The notes beneath the pieces were generated by a model. The model worked only from the letters and a program-made list of their open reading frames with translations. It had not been told where the DNA came from and searched no databases. From Caenorhabditis remanei (Eukaryota; Nematoda; Chromadorea; Rhabditida; Rhabditidae): DNA of 64,000 bases. The stretch is taken from the NCBI RefSeq assembly GCF_010183535.1, contig NC_071333.1, positions 13,948,587-14,012,586 of the forward strand, given 5' to 3'. Shown here one piece after another: positions 24,539 through 38,100 of the stretch. The position numbers were made by a program, and so were the translations under genes. Numbering within the stretch: the stretch's first letter is position 1; each line of letters begins with the position of its first letter.

Positions 24539-27114
24539 TTAAAACATGGAGATGAATGACGTCCATCCGTAGACAATGAGGGGACGGAGCCAGTAGTAGT
24601 AGTGGGCGTAGTAGAGAGTTCCCCAGAAAACTTGCGCGAGGGACATCTCATAATTGTTCGGCACGATTTTTGTTTGTTTTCCCGGGAAGGAACCAGTTTT
24701 GTAAAACTCGGCGAGAAGTTTGTCCTGAAATTGAGTCGACTACATTTCTGATACGGTATACAATCATATACATTGCTAACATCACGCTTCCAAATTTTCG
24801 CCCCGGGCCGTAAGAAAATTTTCAAGTTAAAAAAGGGTACCTATTTTTTACCAAACTTTTGAATTTTTTGAAAGAAATCGTACATTAAATACTTCTTCTT
24901 TTGATGCATAACTAGCTTTTGATTGAATTTTGACGTAAAGTCAAAAATTCGACGTTTTTGGAAAAAAATCAAAAAATTTCAAATCTTCGTTCAAAATTCA
25001 GTTCAACATAATTTTCGAATTTCAAACCACAAGCCGATTGGGTTTTCGGGCCAGGCCGTGGAAATTTTTTTCATGGCCCGGCCCGACCCGGTCTTTTGCA
25101 AGTATGGCTAACATTATATTTCTGTTCTTTTGAGCCCCTTGACAGAAGTCACAAAATCTAAATATATCATCATCAGTGAGCATTGTACTTTGAGACACTA
25201 ATTATACTCAGGCGGTATGCAAAACAATTTCCATTCTAGACTACAAGACTACAACCCTCAAAAAGGGTCTCATGGAGATTGTACTGTTTTTGTAGTGTTA
25301 CCTTAATAGCATATCTCTCATAGAGGAACTCCTTCAGCTTTTCTTCGTCCGCCCACTCCTTTTTAACAGGAATCACATCATAGTGTACAGCAAAATCTGG
25401 AGTATCGACAGTCGCCCAGTCTCCCATCATAGCATCAGAAATGTCTGGAACAACTCCTCGTCGGTATCCAATTGTGGCATCAATAATGTACTTGATTGGG
25501 GCTCCTTTTCCGCATCTTGACAAGGTGAAGGAATCTGTAAAATAGACTGTATTGAAGGGGAAATGAACGTTTATGATCTCACCATCTGCTGGACCAAGAA
25601 CGTCAAGAACTGCATGAGCTGCACCGGTTCTTGGGTAGACACAGTTATCCAAAGGCTTCAAATTGTTTTTCTCTGCGAATGAACGTCCAGTTTTCTTGAC
25701 AAGGTAGAACCGGGATCCTGAAATTTTTAAATGTTGTTTCAGGCACTTCAGTTTCAACTTTCTGATTGTTTCTGAATATAAAATTTCCACTGTAGTCACA
25801 TTTTTGCAATAAAAATTGTCCTAACCGATCTAAAACCAATAACAACAGAAATGATAAGACGTCATAACACCAGCTGACAGTTTGCTTGTATTATAAAATG
25901 CATGATGAACTGAAACCAACCTTCTGGATACATGATAACCCATCCGAAGTCATATTTGTAGTAGCTGTTCTTCAGATGGTCACGGAAAGCATTGATGACA
26001 CTGTCCCGTTTGCTGGCTCCACCGTTAACGAAGAAATTTCCATGGGATGTCCACATTACTCCAAGTGGGGTGTACTTCCAGATGTTGTAGATAACCCACA
26101 TCCACTGAAAATATAACATTTGCTTTTTTCTTTCAGAACTCTAGAACGTATGGTGGGATACAGTATCACATATTTAGTAGTCCACACAGATGCCTATCTA
26201 CTACATCTCCTAATCTTCTACTGGCGACCGCTAATCTTACAATCTTACCCTAGATCTAATTGATCCCTTCTCATTTAGACTCTGCATCAAGACAAAATGA
26301 TCGAGCAATCCGAGATGATTGGCAAGAAGCAGACATTTTTCCTCAGCATAAGAAGAAAGATTCGTTCCGTACTCCGTCACTGAAAAAAGTATTCTATTTT
26401 GATTTCCATTCTCGCTAGTACTCCCACTAACCAGTAGTACCGCAGAAGACAGCCACCGCGTTCCAATGAGCATTCACCATTCCACATAATTTGTGCTCGA
26501 GGTAGTTGAACATAGGCATACTGAAAAATAGAGAGAATAGAAGAGGGAAAAAGATGTGGAGTTTGGTTTTTGTGTGTTTATAGTAAATTACAAACCTGAA
26601 GAACATTAACGGGAATAGCATTGAGACGGTTATGACGCATGCCACTGGGACAACCCATATTGTCATGAAGAAGAAGTAAGTAGCTCCTGAAAAGTTTAAT
26701 ATTTCTTAAATAATTTATCTTGATTTCCAGAATTCCATTTTTCCAATACCAGAATGTTGTACCTACTCCATTTTGTATCGCCATAAGCATTTCTTTTTGA
26801 ACTGGTTGCAACAAACGCGCTCCATTGTACCAGCGGGAATTAGAAAACAACCAAACATGTTTTCCCAACTATGCTCTCACGGAAGATTATTTTTCTTGTT
26901 GTAAAATCTTAAGACTAAACTCTTAAAACTCAACATTTTTAATATAAAAATTTCATGTTTGAAAATGAAAAAAATTGGATAACTAACCGACAAGTTGAAT
27001 AATGCGACGAATTTCTATCATATGGGTGTTGTCGGCTCTTTCGGATCCGTCGATGTTCGCAACACGAACACCAACTTTCTGATCGTCAGTCTCAATGAGA
27101 CCGCTCTTTAACAT
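24539..27114 (-). CDS. acl-12: Lysophospholipid acyltransferase, LPGAT1/AGPAT type (391 aa)
   Basis: Minus-strand exons: 27114-26988, 26686-26596, 26520-26432, 26379-26249, 26104-25921, 25717-25583, 25534-25302 and 24724-24539; total 1176 nt, 391 residues. The catalytic block I motif NHLGLLD (NHX4D) and block III YPEGSR (EGTR type) are present, so it should transfer an acyl chain from acyl-CoA to a lysophospholipid. A hydrophobic segment at about 45-72 precedes the catalytic domain, and an aromatic, hydrophobic C-terminal region ends the protein; ER membrane location is inferred from the family. The closest named group I recognise is LPGAT1; acl-12 is an X-linked C. elegans member by recollection. 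The ATG is two bases behind a TTTTTCAG trans-splice-like acceptor. The last intron carries a MITE. AATAAA on this strand at 24241-24236. Confidence 0.88.
24783..25106. mobile_element. hAT-like MITE in acl-12 intron
   Basis: A 324-bp insertion flanked by identical 8-bp repeats GCTAACAT (24775-24782 and 25107-25114). Its ends are imperfect inverted repeats (CACGCTTCCAAA on the left, CATACTTGCAAA read inward from the right), followed by GC-rich CCCGGGCC-type blocks near both ends. The interior is AT-rich and non-coding. It lies entirely inside the last intron of the acyltransferase gene. Related ends occur in the element at 32989-33170. Confidence 0.75.
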
Positions 27115-30100
27115 ACCTGAAAAACAGAAAATTAATATGAATTTAAAACATTTTTGGTTTTTGAGATTCAATTTTTCGAAAAACGAACGGAACGCAAAAA
27201 TGGTCAGAAAATTTGATTAACGTGTGACGATGAAATGAGGAGCGTATTAATACGTGAATACATAATCGAGCGATGTATGATGAAGAGTATATTAGCAAAT
27301 GATGTAGTAAGAGCGAGACGACTCAAAGAGAAAAGGAAGAGGACAGCGTGCGATACGTCGACAGGGGTGGCCAGAGGGGTGGATAGGCCCGAGAGGTTCT
27401 GCTGCGTTTCGTTTTCTCTGCACACGACAAAAACTCTCCGCCTTCCACACTATTTTCACGTCACCCCCACCGCACACCCGCACTTCTTTTAGGAAACCCA
27501 CGAAGGCTATGAGCTCAGTGAGCTGAGGAGGTCAACCGTCGATCGCCAGATGTCCGTCCTCCGTACTGGTGACAGCGAAAAAAAGAAGAAAGAATGTAAG
27601 AAAAGATGAAGAAGAAGCAGCAAATGAGATGTCTCTTTTTTCTGTTTATTTTTTTACAAGGTGGCGTGTCTTTTCAATTTACTTGTCACTTTTTGTGTCA
27701 CACCCACTCTTGCAACACGCAACATTTTTTTCCGCTTCCGAACAATAATAACTAGAAAAGAATGGAGCTTGATGCCAAAAATAAGAAAATGAAAAAAAGT
27801 CCTCCGTGAACAGAATATCAAGTAGAAGATGTGGTGAAGAGGGGTATCTCAAAACCAATTAGCGTTTTTTCGGCATAGCACCATCTGTTTTGATTTCTGG
27901 GATGAAGTGCCTTGGAAAAGAATGAAAGTGGGAGAAAACATACGAACAAAATAAAAAAAGGAGGAGGTACATAGACGTTGTTCTTGTTTTCTTGTTTTTG
28001 AATTTTGTTCAGGACGGCAAAATATTCAAGGAAAAAACATTTCAAGGTCCTAGAAAAGGAATGAATAAGCAATTGTTTCACTGAACAGAATCAAATAATA
28101 CAATTTTCTATTTCTGCTCCAGTAGACTACAAAACCAAATGAAAACCTAAATATTCTACTCTAAATAAGGAAGACATTGATAAAAAGCGAATCGTTGCGA
28201 TAAGAGTCAGCAACAACAAGCTGTAGAGAAAGTTAAGCTATGGGGGGTCTACGTGGTGTACAACACGTACCAAAGTATCATAGTACACCGAGTGATAAGC
28301 GTGACAAGATAGATGGATGCCTGAAACATGGAGGAGGAGAACATAATGATGTTCTTGATTTTTCGTTTTTTGTTTCATTGAAAGACTACAAAAGTTGTAA
28401 AACTGGTGTTATGGAGACGAGAGAATGAACTTTTGGGGATTTGCATTAATTTTGCATATGATATCGAACAATTTTCGAAAATCTATTGTGAATTACAGCA
28501 TGACATTCACTAGAATTCGAACTGATTTTTGTAGCCAGTCACATAACTTTTGAAGCATAAAAGATTAAATAATCAAGAATTCGAATTGAATTTTCAGCTG
28601 TCAAAAAACTTTCAGAAATATCACGTTGAAAATGTTTTTGAAGGTAATCTAGCTTGTTTGTGTGAATGGCCCACTAAATATTTCCAAATGCTCTCGAATG
28701 TTATTATATGACAAATTTCACCCTTCAAAAAACCAAAAAATCAAAAAACAAACAAACAACCTGCGCATAGGCGCGAAAGTGTTCTAATTTGAAGTGGAAA
28801 GTCTTATCATTGTCGAGACTGCGCAAAAATATTAAAAGTGGATTCGTATCAAATCGGGCACTTTTTATTTATGCCCTTTGCAATAGAATGATTCATTGGG
28901 AACACAGAACATCAATTGTTGACTATCAAAATGTTGGTTTTTCAGTTTTTCAATGTGATGGAAAATTTTGAAAACGTCGTAAAACGAAAAGAACGTGAAG
29001 GACGCAAAGGATTGGCATTGAGTTAAAGTGAGAAGAAAAGGCGGAGAGATTGCGAAACACTCGGCCCATGTTGCTTTTGTGAAGCGACAAAGATATCTGA
29101 GAGTGCCACGAGCTAATACTTGTCGCAATTTTTTGTTGCTTTGTGTTCAGTTTGTGAAGAATAACGGAAAATCTGAGAGTTTCTCGCCAAATGTGAGCGG
29201 ACTAAAACGTATAAATGAAATTTTGAGGGGATTGTGAGGCGTAGAAAAGCGGGTTTCCATAGGAAACAGGGCGCATTGTAACCTGTCAGCACATCCATTT
29301 CTAGGTTACGTGTTGAGAGAAAAGCAGGAAAACATGGGTTTGAAAATGTGTCTAGATCTTACGTATATCGGAAAATTACAAAAAAATTCAGCATAAATAA
29401 CAATCTGGAAGCAAAACTGTTTCCAAATGCTGGAAGTCTAGAATTCCGCATACCATTCGCATTCAGACCGAAAACAAGTTACAGAAGAAATTAGCCAAAA
29501 CCTAAGTTTATATGTTTCAAGATTCTTTGAAATCATAAACATGAACAAAAAATAAAAACTATGAAAATATTCTCAATAATATAAAATAAAGTTGGCATGG
29601 TTTTAAGGAAGGCAAACTTTGTTACCAAAGCAGTCAAAACCGACTTTTCTTATTCAATGTATATATAACAAATATTTGGTAAGGTACCAAAGGCATGGAA
29701 AAAATTCACACATTCTGACAACCTGTAGCTTGAAAAGGCGGGAAAAGGTTAGCAAATAGTTGATAATAAAAATGATCATCAGCTGATCCATTCTGCTACA
29801 CTCAATTATTATCAGTTTCTGATTACATGTCTACTCAGCTACACGTCGTTTCTAGAAATGTTGCCAAATTTCTGTCATGGTTATGTCACCTTGATACGGA
29901 GAGTACAGAAAGAACTGTGAACGATAAGTGGAGAAGCCATGAAGGTCACTTTCTGATGGTGTGAACAAGCGGTAAGAAATAAGTGATAGAATAAGTGTGT
30001 GATTAGACACCTATATAATGAAATCAGAAACCAGAAGGAACAAGGGAATGAGGAAGAAGATATGATGAAAAAAATGACACGGTACTCCACCATAAGCGCT

Positions 30101-30734
30101 GTAAACCAAAAAGGGTAAAAGAGGATGATGAAGACTTGACAATTTTTTTTGCTAGTAGAAAAGGGAAATGATGGCCAGCTTCGAAAAACAACCTAAGCCT
30201 ATGTGCAAATAAAACAAGTTTTGTGGTCTAGTAAAACGAGTGGAAATGGAAGAAGATGTGAACTTTTTGGTCCATTTCGTTATTTTTCGAGTTTATTCTC
30301 TCTTTTTATTTCTTTTCGTAAACAATGTTTACGAAATATAACACGATTTGATATACTTGGAAGATATGAAAAATTTCTATTTTGGGATCTACTGGATTTT
30401 AAAATAAACATACATATCCTGATGTTTTCAGATGTTCCCTTAGATTGACTCATATTTTGAGTTTACAAAAAATGAACTTCATTCTTTTCTATTGAAAAAG
30501 TATGAACTAAATTAAAGAAGAAGAAAAAATGAAGAAGCCTATGGAATCTATCAAGACTACGGGAAGAAAATAAAACGCTATATTCATATTTTTCAATTTT
30601 GCAGGCGCGGGTCTGAATCTAAATCCTCATCATCCTTCTCGCTCTTTACGCTACACATAGTAGTCGGAGTGAACAGCACGTGGACTACACGTGAATGCAA
30701 ATTCTTTCTTCTTTTTTACTTCTCGGATACTCAC
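27115..30734. other. Gene-free region upstream of acl-12
   Basis: No exon chain found. The acyltransferase 5' end lies at its left edge. A near-perfect inverted 6-mer (GTTTCC, 3-bp spacer, GGAAAC) occurs at 29253-29267. AT-rich tracts dominate. Confidence 0.4.
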
Positions 30735-33700
30735 CACTTCTTGATCCAACAATCTCCAGTCATGCAACTCTTTGCATTCTTCAAGTTTTAGAAGCTGTAG
30801 GCCAGGGCAGCTGTGAAAATTGAGATTCAATTAGCTATACAACGGTGCAGATCAAAAGTTGATGATTGGTCGGCTATTCGAAAATAAGGTTGGACACACT
30901 GTGCCCATGTGTCTAATAACAGAGTTCTGCAGCGTTTCCAAGGAGTTTTTGTTTTCAATGTACGAGAGACGGCTGCTGAGAAATTCAACGTCCTGAGCAT
31001 AAATCACGGTCAGGTTTTCGTATTTTGTTTGTGTGGTTTGAGTGGAAGCAATGGGAAAAAGAAAAATTGAGGGTCAAAACACCAAAACCATAAAACTGTA
31101 TTTGTTCTGTGGAATTGGTAAATAAAGTGGAAATTGAATGAATCAGCAATTTTGGGAAGTTTTTTCTAACTGGTAGTGATTTTGTTTAAAAGTGAAGTCA
31201 GGTCTAGACAGCCAGGGAAAATATCATAACGAAAACAGTTATTAAAGTAAATATGATAGTGGGAGAGTCGCTTAGTTAATTTTCACGAGTTCTTTTTTCC
31301 AGTGTCGAGAAAATCTATTTGTCTGTTCTCAGAGAGAAATCTGTCTAATCTCAAGCGTGTCCCATGTGAATAAAGAAAAAGGACATTCTAGATGCAATTT
31401 CCAGTTAATTTTGCACTTTAGAAGAACATGAACAAGAACAAATGCCGAAAAAACTAATTTGAGACTTGACTCAACAGAATTTTTTGCAAGTGGAAACAAC
31501 TGGCAACACTTGAGTTTTTTCCTTCTTCAATTTACTTACAAAACGAAACTAATTAAAAACAGGAAACAAGAAAATGTATTGAAATAAAACTTATAGTAGA
31601 GAAGAAACAAATTTTACTCACTCTGAGATCGAGAATTCTTCTTATTTCTTTTTGAAGGGAATAACAAAAAATATGAGGGGGAAAAGAAATAGTATCATTC
31701 TGAAAACGAGAGAAAGAGCAACCAATGAAGAATGCACTTTCTCGTGTTTTCCATTTTTATAATTTTTGGTAATCAAGCATACATATTTTGAGTCTTGTGC
31801 CCTGTTCAGCTGATTGCTCTTCATGTTGTTTAGCATGTTCCTCTACCCACGGTATGTTCTGACACTATTTCAAGTCACGAACTTAACAAGCAAGTCATGC
31901 TTCTGAAAATTGTGTAAGAAAATGGGGTGACACTTCATTCCGTGAAAATGGAAAGTAGCTAGACCTTTGGACTTTTTTCCGAAAAAAAATTACAACACGT
32001 GGTGATAGTGTTATTTGTGTAAGATAAGGCTTTGATCAAAATGTATATTTTCTATGGTATAAAACTGCTGAGTGAGACAAGTAACGGAGCAGGTAGCATG
32101 CGAAAACAAAAAAAACTATGACAAAATCTAATTTCTATACCAATCAGAAGTATTTTTTCTCATTTTGGTGTTTTTGTTATCAACCAGTAGCGTGAATATG
32201 AAAACTGAGAAAATCAGAAAAACTAATTGAAAACTGCTGCACACTAATCGAAACTAAGACACACTTTTTGGTTTTTAGAAAACTTGAGTGGTAGCCATAT
32301 TGGTAGGTAGGGTAGAGGAGGTCTGCATTCTGGACACAACATAATGTCATTCAAAAAAATAGGAAACATCACTATGATTATTTTCTGAATATCAGATAAG
32401 AAATAATGCAGATCTCTGAGAAATCTCTGAGAAATGATGCAGAAAGTTATATTTTGACAAAAACTGACAAATTCATAATTCTCCCACACATCTAATTAAA
32501 TACAGTTTGCAAATGATATCATTCTTCACACCTTGCTCTAACCTATGATTTCCATTCAACAAACATAAAAATCACTGAGATGTTTTTGAAACCAGTGAAA
32601 CAAAAGGTTCAAACCTCAACAACGCCCATAGCACATCAGTCTATGAGAAAAAAATGGGGGCCACTTGAAAACATAAACATTTTATTATTGGTGAATCTAA
32701 GATTACCAACGTGGGTAGTGTGGAATTCAAATTGAACATTGAAATGTGTGTGGAAGATGAGTCATATATCATGTGTCAAAATGGAACAGTGCTGAAAAAT
32801 AACTATATTCAAAGAATAAGTCTTTGTTGTTTTGTGTTCTTATGTTAGGCATGGTTCGGAATTTCATAATGGAAAACATTCCCGAAATGTTTCAGATCAG
32901 AATTTTCATTAGAATCACGTAACCCGGAATACATTATTTGAGTATTTGAGAGTACATGTTAGATTGGTCCAAACACTTTTAAAAAATTCAGACTTGGAAA
33001 ATCTCGGCACGACCCCGTCGGCCCGGAGTCAAAATTGTACACAATTTTTTCACAACATTTTTCGAAATTTTTATCACAAATAGTCAAAGTTTTAATCGAT
33101 ATTTAAAACATAGTCGGAAATTAGAATTTTTTGCAAAAATCTCAACTCGGCCCGTCCCGTCGCAAGTCTAAAAAAGTTCTATTCGAAATACATCCAACAC
33201 TCATTCAACCCCCGGTGTTCCACTTCACCCTTTTCTACAGCTACAGTTTTGCACCCCCCCCCCCACTCTTTTTTCTAATTACCCCAACAGACAGATTGTC
33301 TCCAATTCACACATTACTTTCCATTTACTGATTACGCAACTATGATGTTGCGTATCCAAACACATCAACAATAGTTCAACACGAAGCAATCAATTCAGTT
33401 TAACGATGATCCAATCCTGCCAATCCCCTCTCCAGGTGGTGCGAGGTCTCAAAATATATCGCCGACCACGCAATTTTTATGGTAATTACCATAAAGCCCT
33501 GGTTGGCAACTAAACGCTTCTCGAGCTACTGGTGGTGGGAAGTGTTCTTCGACGTACTTGTAGAAAGGAAGTGTAGAAGAATAGGTTCATTAATAGTGTT
33601 GTCTCTGATCTGACCGCTGTCTTTTGTTCACTAATTACAAAACGATAGAAACCGAAGATTTCAAAATTTCAGGAATTTGAAACATAATTCGAGCACAAAA

Positions 33701-35063
33701 CAAGACAATTATTTAAAAAAAAACATTGGATAACAAATTATTGCAAAAAACAAATCAATTACGAGCTATAATACTGAGAAACTTGAAAAATGATGACGTA
33801 AATGAGTGGGAAGTGAGAAATGAAAGAAGAACGAGTCACATGTTCGTCTTCCAGCTGTTTCTCGTTTTTTACAACCGCATTTTTTCTTTCATTGTATCTG
33901 TGAATGAGTGGAGTCAAAGTGCATCCGGAGCCAAGTGGCAATTGCTCTCACTCTCTGAAGTCAGCCAGTAGAACAGAAACAAATGATTTTTTGTGTTGTG
34001 TTAGACATTGCGGAATGATTTTGTTCAATTGAGCTTGTTATAAAAATAATGGGAATGATTCTATAGAATATCAACAAAAATCCAAAGCTCGACTTAAGTT
34101 TTTCAAGTAATATACCGTACCCGCCAAAATTATATCATATTTTGTCTTTTTCAGTTGAGATTGTTCAACTTTGAGAGTCTGTCATATTAAAACAATTATT
34201 CCCACAAAGTAAATTTTCATGGGATCAAACAGATCAAAAGTCAAGCTCTATTTTTGTAGTAGGCAGTTATTTGTTCGGGAAACACTAGAGCGTTAAAGTA
34301 ATTTTAAGTCGACTGCTCAAAAATCGCACTATTTTGCAGTGAAATGGGTCGATTTAAGGGAGGAATCAGTTTTTCGAGTTGTAACTTGCTAGAGAGCGTC
34401 CGTACAAAAAAGTTGACAACTACAAAAATAGAGTTCTATTCTTGGTCGGTTCGATCCATAAAAATTTATTTTGTGGGACAATTAGTTTCACCATGACACA
34501 CTTTCAAAGTTGGGCATTTTCAACTGAAAAAGTTCAAAGATATTTTTTGGCCGGTACTGTATATTGAAGATATTGTCAGAACAATGCCTCGTTATTGTTC
34601 AGAAAGCTATCAATTGAATTTTCCTGTTACTAACCCCACTGTTCACTTTAACAATCAAATATTCAGTTCACTGTATTATCTAGAACATGTTACCCCTTGC
34701 ATGATTCTAATCCATCTTGCTCATTTGTGATTTTTCTCTTGCTCCATTAACTATAGTCAACACATAAAAGGTTGCGACAAGGATCGGCTCTAATTTCTAC
34801 CTTACACTGTAATTTCTTGTTTCTCCCGCAGATTACAAGCGGATCATCCCCCTCCAAATCCATTTCCCTCAATGAACTCATTTGGGTGAGCGGCATCTTG
34901 TCATCTGTCACTAAAATAATAGAGTGCGCGAAATGAACCCCTCCCGCGTCGAATGGTGGTTCGTCACAGCTCATAATCACTGGACAAGTAATGTATAATT
35001 CCGTAAGCGCCGGGAAAGGCTTCTTGTTTCTGGGTTTTCCCGACAAGAGAAGATGGGACGCAG
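30735..35063 (-). CDS. Possible leucine-rich-repeat gene fragment (low confidence)
   Basis: Three minus-strand segments link in one frame: 35063-34801, 30992-30898 and 30810-30735 (junction phases 0 and 2). Each has usable splice signals, although the second donor is weak and the first intron is 3.8 kb. The conceptual product shows leucine-rich-repeat spacing: PALTELYITCP, then SLREMDLEGDDPLV, then CPGLQLLKLEECKELHDW, the last resembling a cysteine-containing LRR. The final donor (GTG then GTGAGT) is good, but I could not identify the next exon or the 5' exons. It could be a real gene with long introns, a decayed gene, or chance. Two MITEs lie in the large intron. Confidence 0.3.
32989..33170. 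mobile_element. Short hAT-like MITE
   Basis: A 182-bp element whose ends read AGACTTG inward from both sides, followed by GC-rich CGGCCCG-type blocks around an AT-rich core. The flanks AAAAAATT (left) and AAAAAGTT (right) match at seven of eight bases, fitting a decayed 8-bp target duplication. Its terminal structure resembles the element inside acl-12 at 24783-25106. Confidence 0.6.
33254..33264. repeat. Poly-C tract (11 C)
   Basis: Uninterrupted run of 11 cytosines in a gene-free region. Confidence 0.9.
34115..34559. mobile_element. Fold-back MITE with long inverted repeats and TA flanks
   Basis: A 445-bp palindromic element flanked by TA dinucleotides on each side (34113-34114 and 34560-34561), the target duplication of Tc1/mariner elements. 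The ends are CCGTACCCGCCAAAA on the left and CAGTACCGGCCAAAA read inward from the right. Similarity continues inward for roughly 160 bp on each arm, for example CTTTTTCAGTTGA and GCTCTATTTTTGTAGT on one arm against CTTTTTCAGTTGA and ACTCTATTTTTGTAGT on the other. There is no coding capacity. Such an element can fold into a long hairpin. Confidence 0.8.
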
Positions 35064-35199
35064 CTGTCCGAGAAGAGGGGCAAAAAGGGAAAAGGGTCCG
35101 TGTCAACACTGACTGATCTTCTGCTTCTCCTTCATAACATTGCTTCTCATATGTGTCCAATGCATGTAAGTATGTGCCGCATACTGGTAATTATTGCAA

Positions 35200-38100
35200 T
35201 ACACAATTATCATTATTATTTTTATTAATAAGATATAGAGGGTGGCGAACAAATGCAACACGAGTACGATTGCGGAATATAAAAGCACATCGGCATGTTG
35301 CTAATAACATGTCTCTTCGCATAACACACGGTAGATTAAACGTTTGATTGACCGGCTCGAGATGAAGATGAATTCTCGCCAACTGTTATGACCCCTGAGA
35401 ATTTTGGTTTGAACAGTTTTGTTGTATTATTTATCTCGGAAAAATTGAACCCCCTTTTTTCAATACCAAGGCTCTGAAACTTTCTCCGAGAACTTATCAA
35501 GTTTTTTCTCAGTTCTGTTTTATTGTATTCTTGAACTTGTCAGGGAAAAACCTATCGATACAAAACAAATCAGAATTTCTCAACAATAGAAATCATATGA
35601 CAAATTCATGACAACTCATCAGACAGTTTTCCAGGCAAATTGATAACTTCGTACAGTACTTCTTATCAGGTTTCAGATAGTTGTGTCTTTAATTTAGAAA
35701 TCTGAAAAGTGATGCTGAAACTCAAGAACCAAAACCATTTCTTGTGGTCCACAAGCATGCCAACATGCACACTGTTCACTGGGTGCCAAAAACATTAATA
35801 ATAGATACGGTATGTGCAGTGTGACTAAGTGATATAATTGCATTGAATGATTACAATTTGAAACGTCTATACAATACGGTGCCGACATGTACATACATGG
35901 TATATTACATGATTTGTCATTGGTGATTGAATAGGAAATAAGAAAAAAGGAATGATGATTAATAGCTTATGTCCCAGACTTTGTTTACAGCATGTTTTGT
36001 CTTTTCAATAAGCACCCTGTATGCACTTCACGAGTAGATGGCTTCTGAGATATCTACAGTATTCTTTTCATTTCAAAATTATTAGATTTGAATCTAATGT
36101 TGAGTAACAAGATTCAAATTTTGTATATGAGGACAGAGTTATATCCTCTATTGTTCCCAACAACCTAAGGACGTTGAAAATCAAGAAGTAATTTACGCAA
36201 TCAACCGAATGGGGATTATCTGGTAGTTTGCCTCCGATTTAGGTCCGCTTTCTATTCTTTCCTCCAGATCGACCTGTTGAGCCGTTGAGCCAGTCGTACA
36301 TCATAATTTGAGGTTTCCGAAGACTAGGCAGACAATAGACGCGTGGGAGATAATTAATAGGATGTCCTCCCCTCTCGCGTGGAACCCCGCTGGTTTTTAC
36401 TCAGGGCCACTACAGTTACCTGTAAGACTCCGCACACCGCGCTTATTACCTCTTACCTCTACGCTTGGCATGTGTCGGTAGTTGGGTGTCATGTTCCAAA
36501 ATAAGACCCACAGACATGCGATTTGAACCCTAATCTGGTACAACAAAGAGATTCGGGTCATTTGTTGTGAGCAAAACGCGTAATAAGTTGACGTCAGAGA
36601 TATATGATTCATGAATAAGTTTTTACAGGAGGAATGTGATTTTGAGTAAAGTGTGAGAATTACATAACAAGAAAACTTTAACTGATTTCTTAGATGAATC
36701 GTCAGGTCTAGACAAGACTGTAAGTACTGGTTGTGTCTCTGAGCATCAAAATACTAGAATATTCCATTTCAAATGAGTCCCTTGACTCCAGACAGGTGTG
36801 CGAACTTCATTGTTCTTTTTCCTCCACTCTCTTCCACTGCAATTTGATTCTGACCCTAATTGGAAATGCACGGTACAAGAAGAACCGCATACTTTTCCTA
36901 CCCATCCAATCTGTGCAACCAGGAGAGGAAGCATTAGAAAAAAACACACACAACACTATCTTGAGATGGTTTGAATATCCGATACCCCCGAAAGTTGTGT
37001 GGGTTCGCTTTCAAAGAACAAAGACGATGGAGGAACTCGGCGGTGGACAATGTTTGCGAACACGATGTGATACACACAAATGGACTCGTCTTCTTCGTCT
37101 TCCCTACTTCTCGCCTCCGTCTTTTCTCCCGACGACTGTAAATACCATTACCCGAGAGTGATTCCACACAAAAGGTGGACTGCGCACAACCTCACTGACT
37201 TCGAAATCCGATTACCTAGAGCAGCACTCGTTCAGCCGGCAAAAATAGGATCGAGGAACAGAATTTCGCGAGTTAGAGAGAAAACAAGATCAAGCTCTCC
37301 GTAAATCCGAAAGTTTTCCAGTGAGACCTCCCTCGGAGAAAATGTTACCTTCTGTTGTCCACAAAATCAGCTCTTCATATTTCCCAGCATGGCATAGGCA
37401 TTGTCTATCTCAAAAACTCCAACTCTCTCTTCCAGAGCTCTGACCTCCACGTCTCTTCTCTCTGACTACTCTGGTTTTTGCGGGGCTACGGTAGGAAGCT
37501 TCAGCCATGTGTGTGAAAAAGAAGGAGGGTGAGTGAGAGTGGACAACTTGCGCTCAAATTGGCTCAGGTGTACGATAGTCAATCATGACGGCGAGTAGAG
37601 TCAGGGTCAGGAGGCAGAAACAAAAATGAGGGTCCCCCCTCTCTTCTCCACTACGCCAAGCAAAAACTTCCAGAGACCCATACCCCACGAAAATATTAGT
37701 CAGTTATTTCCGAACCCCCTGCTGTGCGGTCTGAGGGGTACTTGTGCTGGTTGTGCCAAAGTCACGCATATGAATATGAGGTGAAATTGGTTGGCCATCG
37801 GAGTCTCCCGTTGTTTTCAATTGGGCAAGATTGTCATGCTCAGGGAGCAATAGTCATTTAGCTTCTCCATCCCCTTCTTGAATCTGCGGTGCTTATGAAC
37901 TGGAGCACCGGCGGCATCCAGCCGGACAGTGGACTGCAGCACCACCACCGAAATTTGATCGTACATTTTCCACCTGACTCGACGGCAGCTCCGGCTATTT
38001 TTGTTTGAGTTGAGGAATTGAGACCACCGATTCCGACTCCACCACTACCCAATTCCACCCGCACAAGAAGAAACAGTATGTATGTATGTGTATGTGTTAG

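Noticed and set aside
24319..24825. 168-codon minus-strand frame
   Set aside because: Overlaps the last acl-12 exon in the wrong frame and runs into its 3' flank and intron.
29253..29267. X-box-like inverted repeat GTTTCC-ATA-GGAAAC
   Set aside because: The spacer is one base too long for the 14-bp X-box and no gene starts within several hundred bases.
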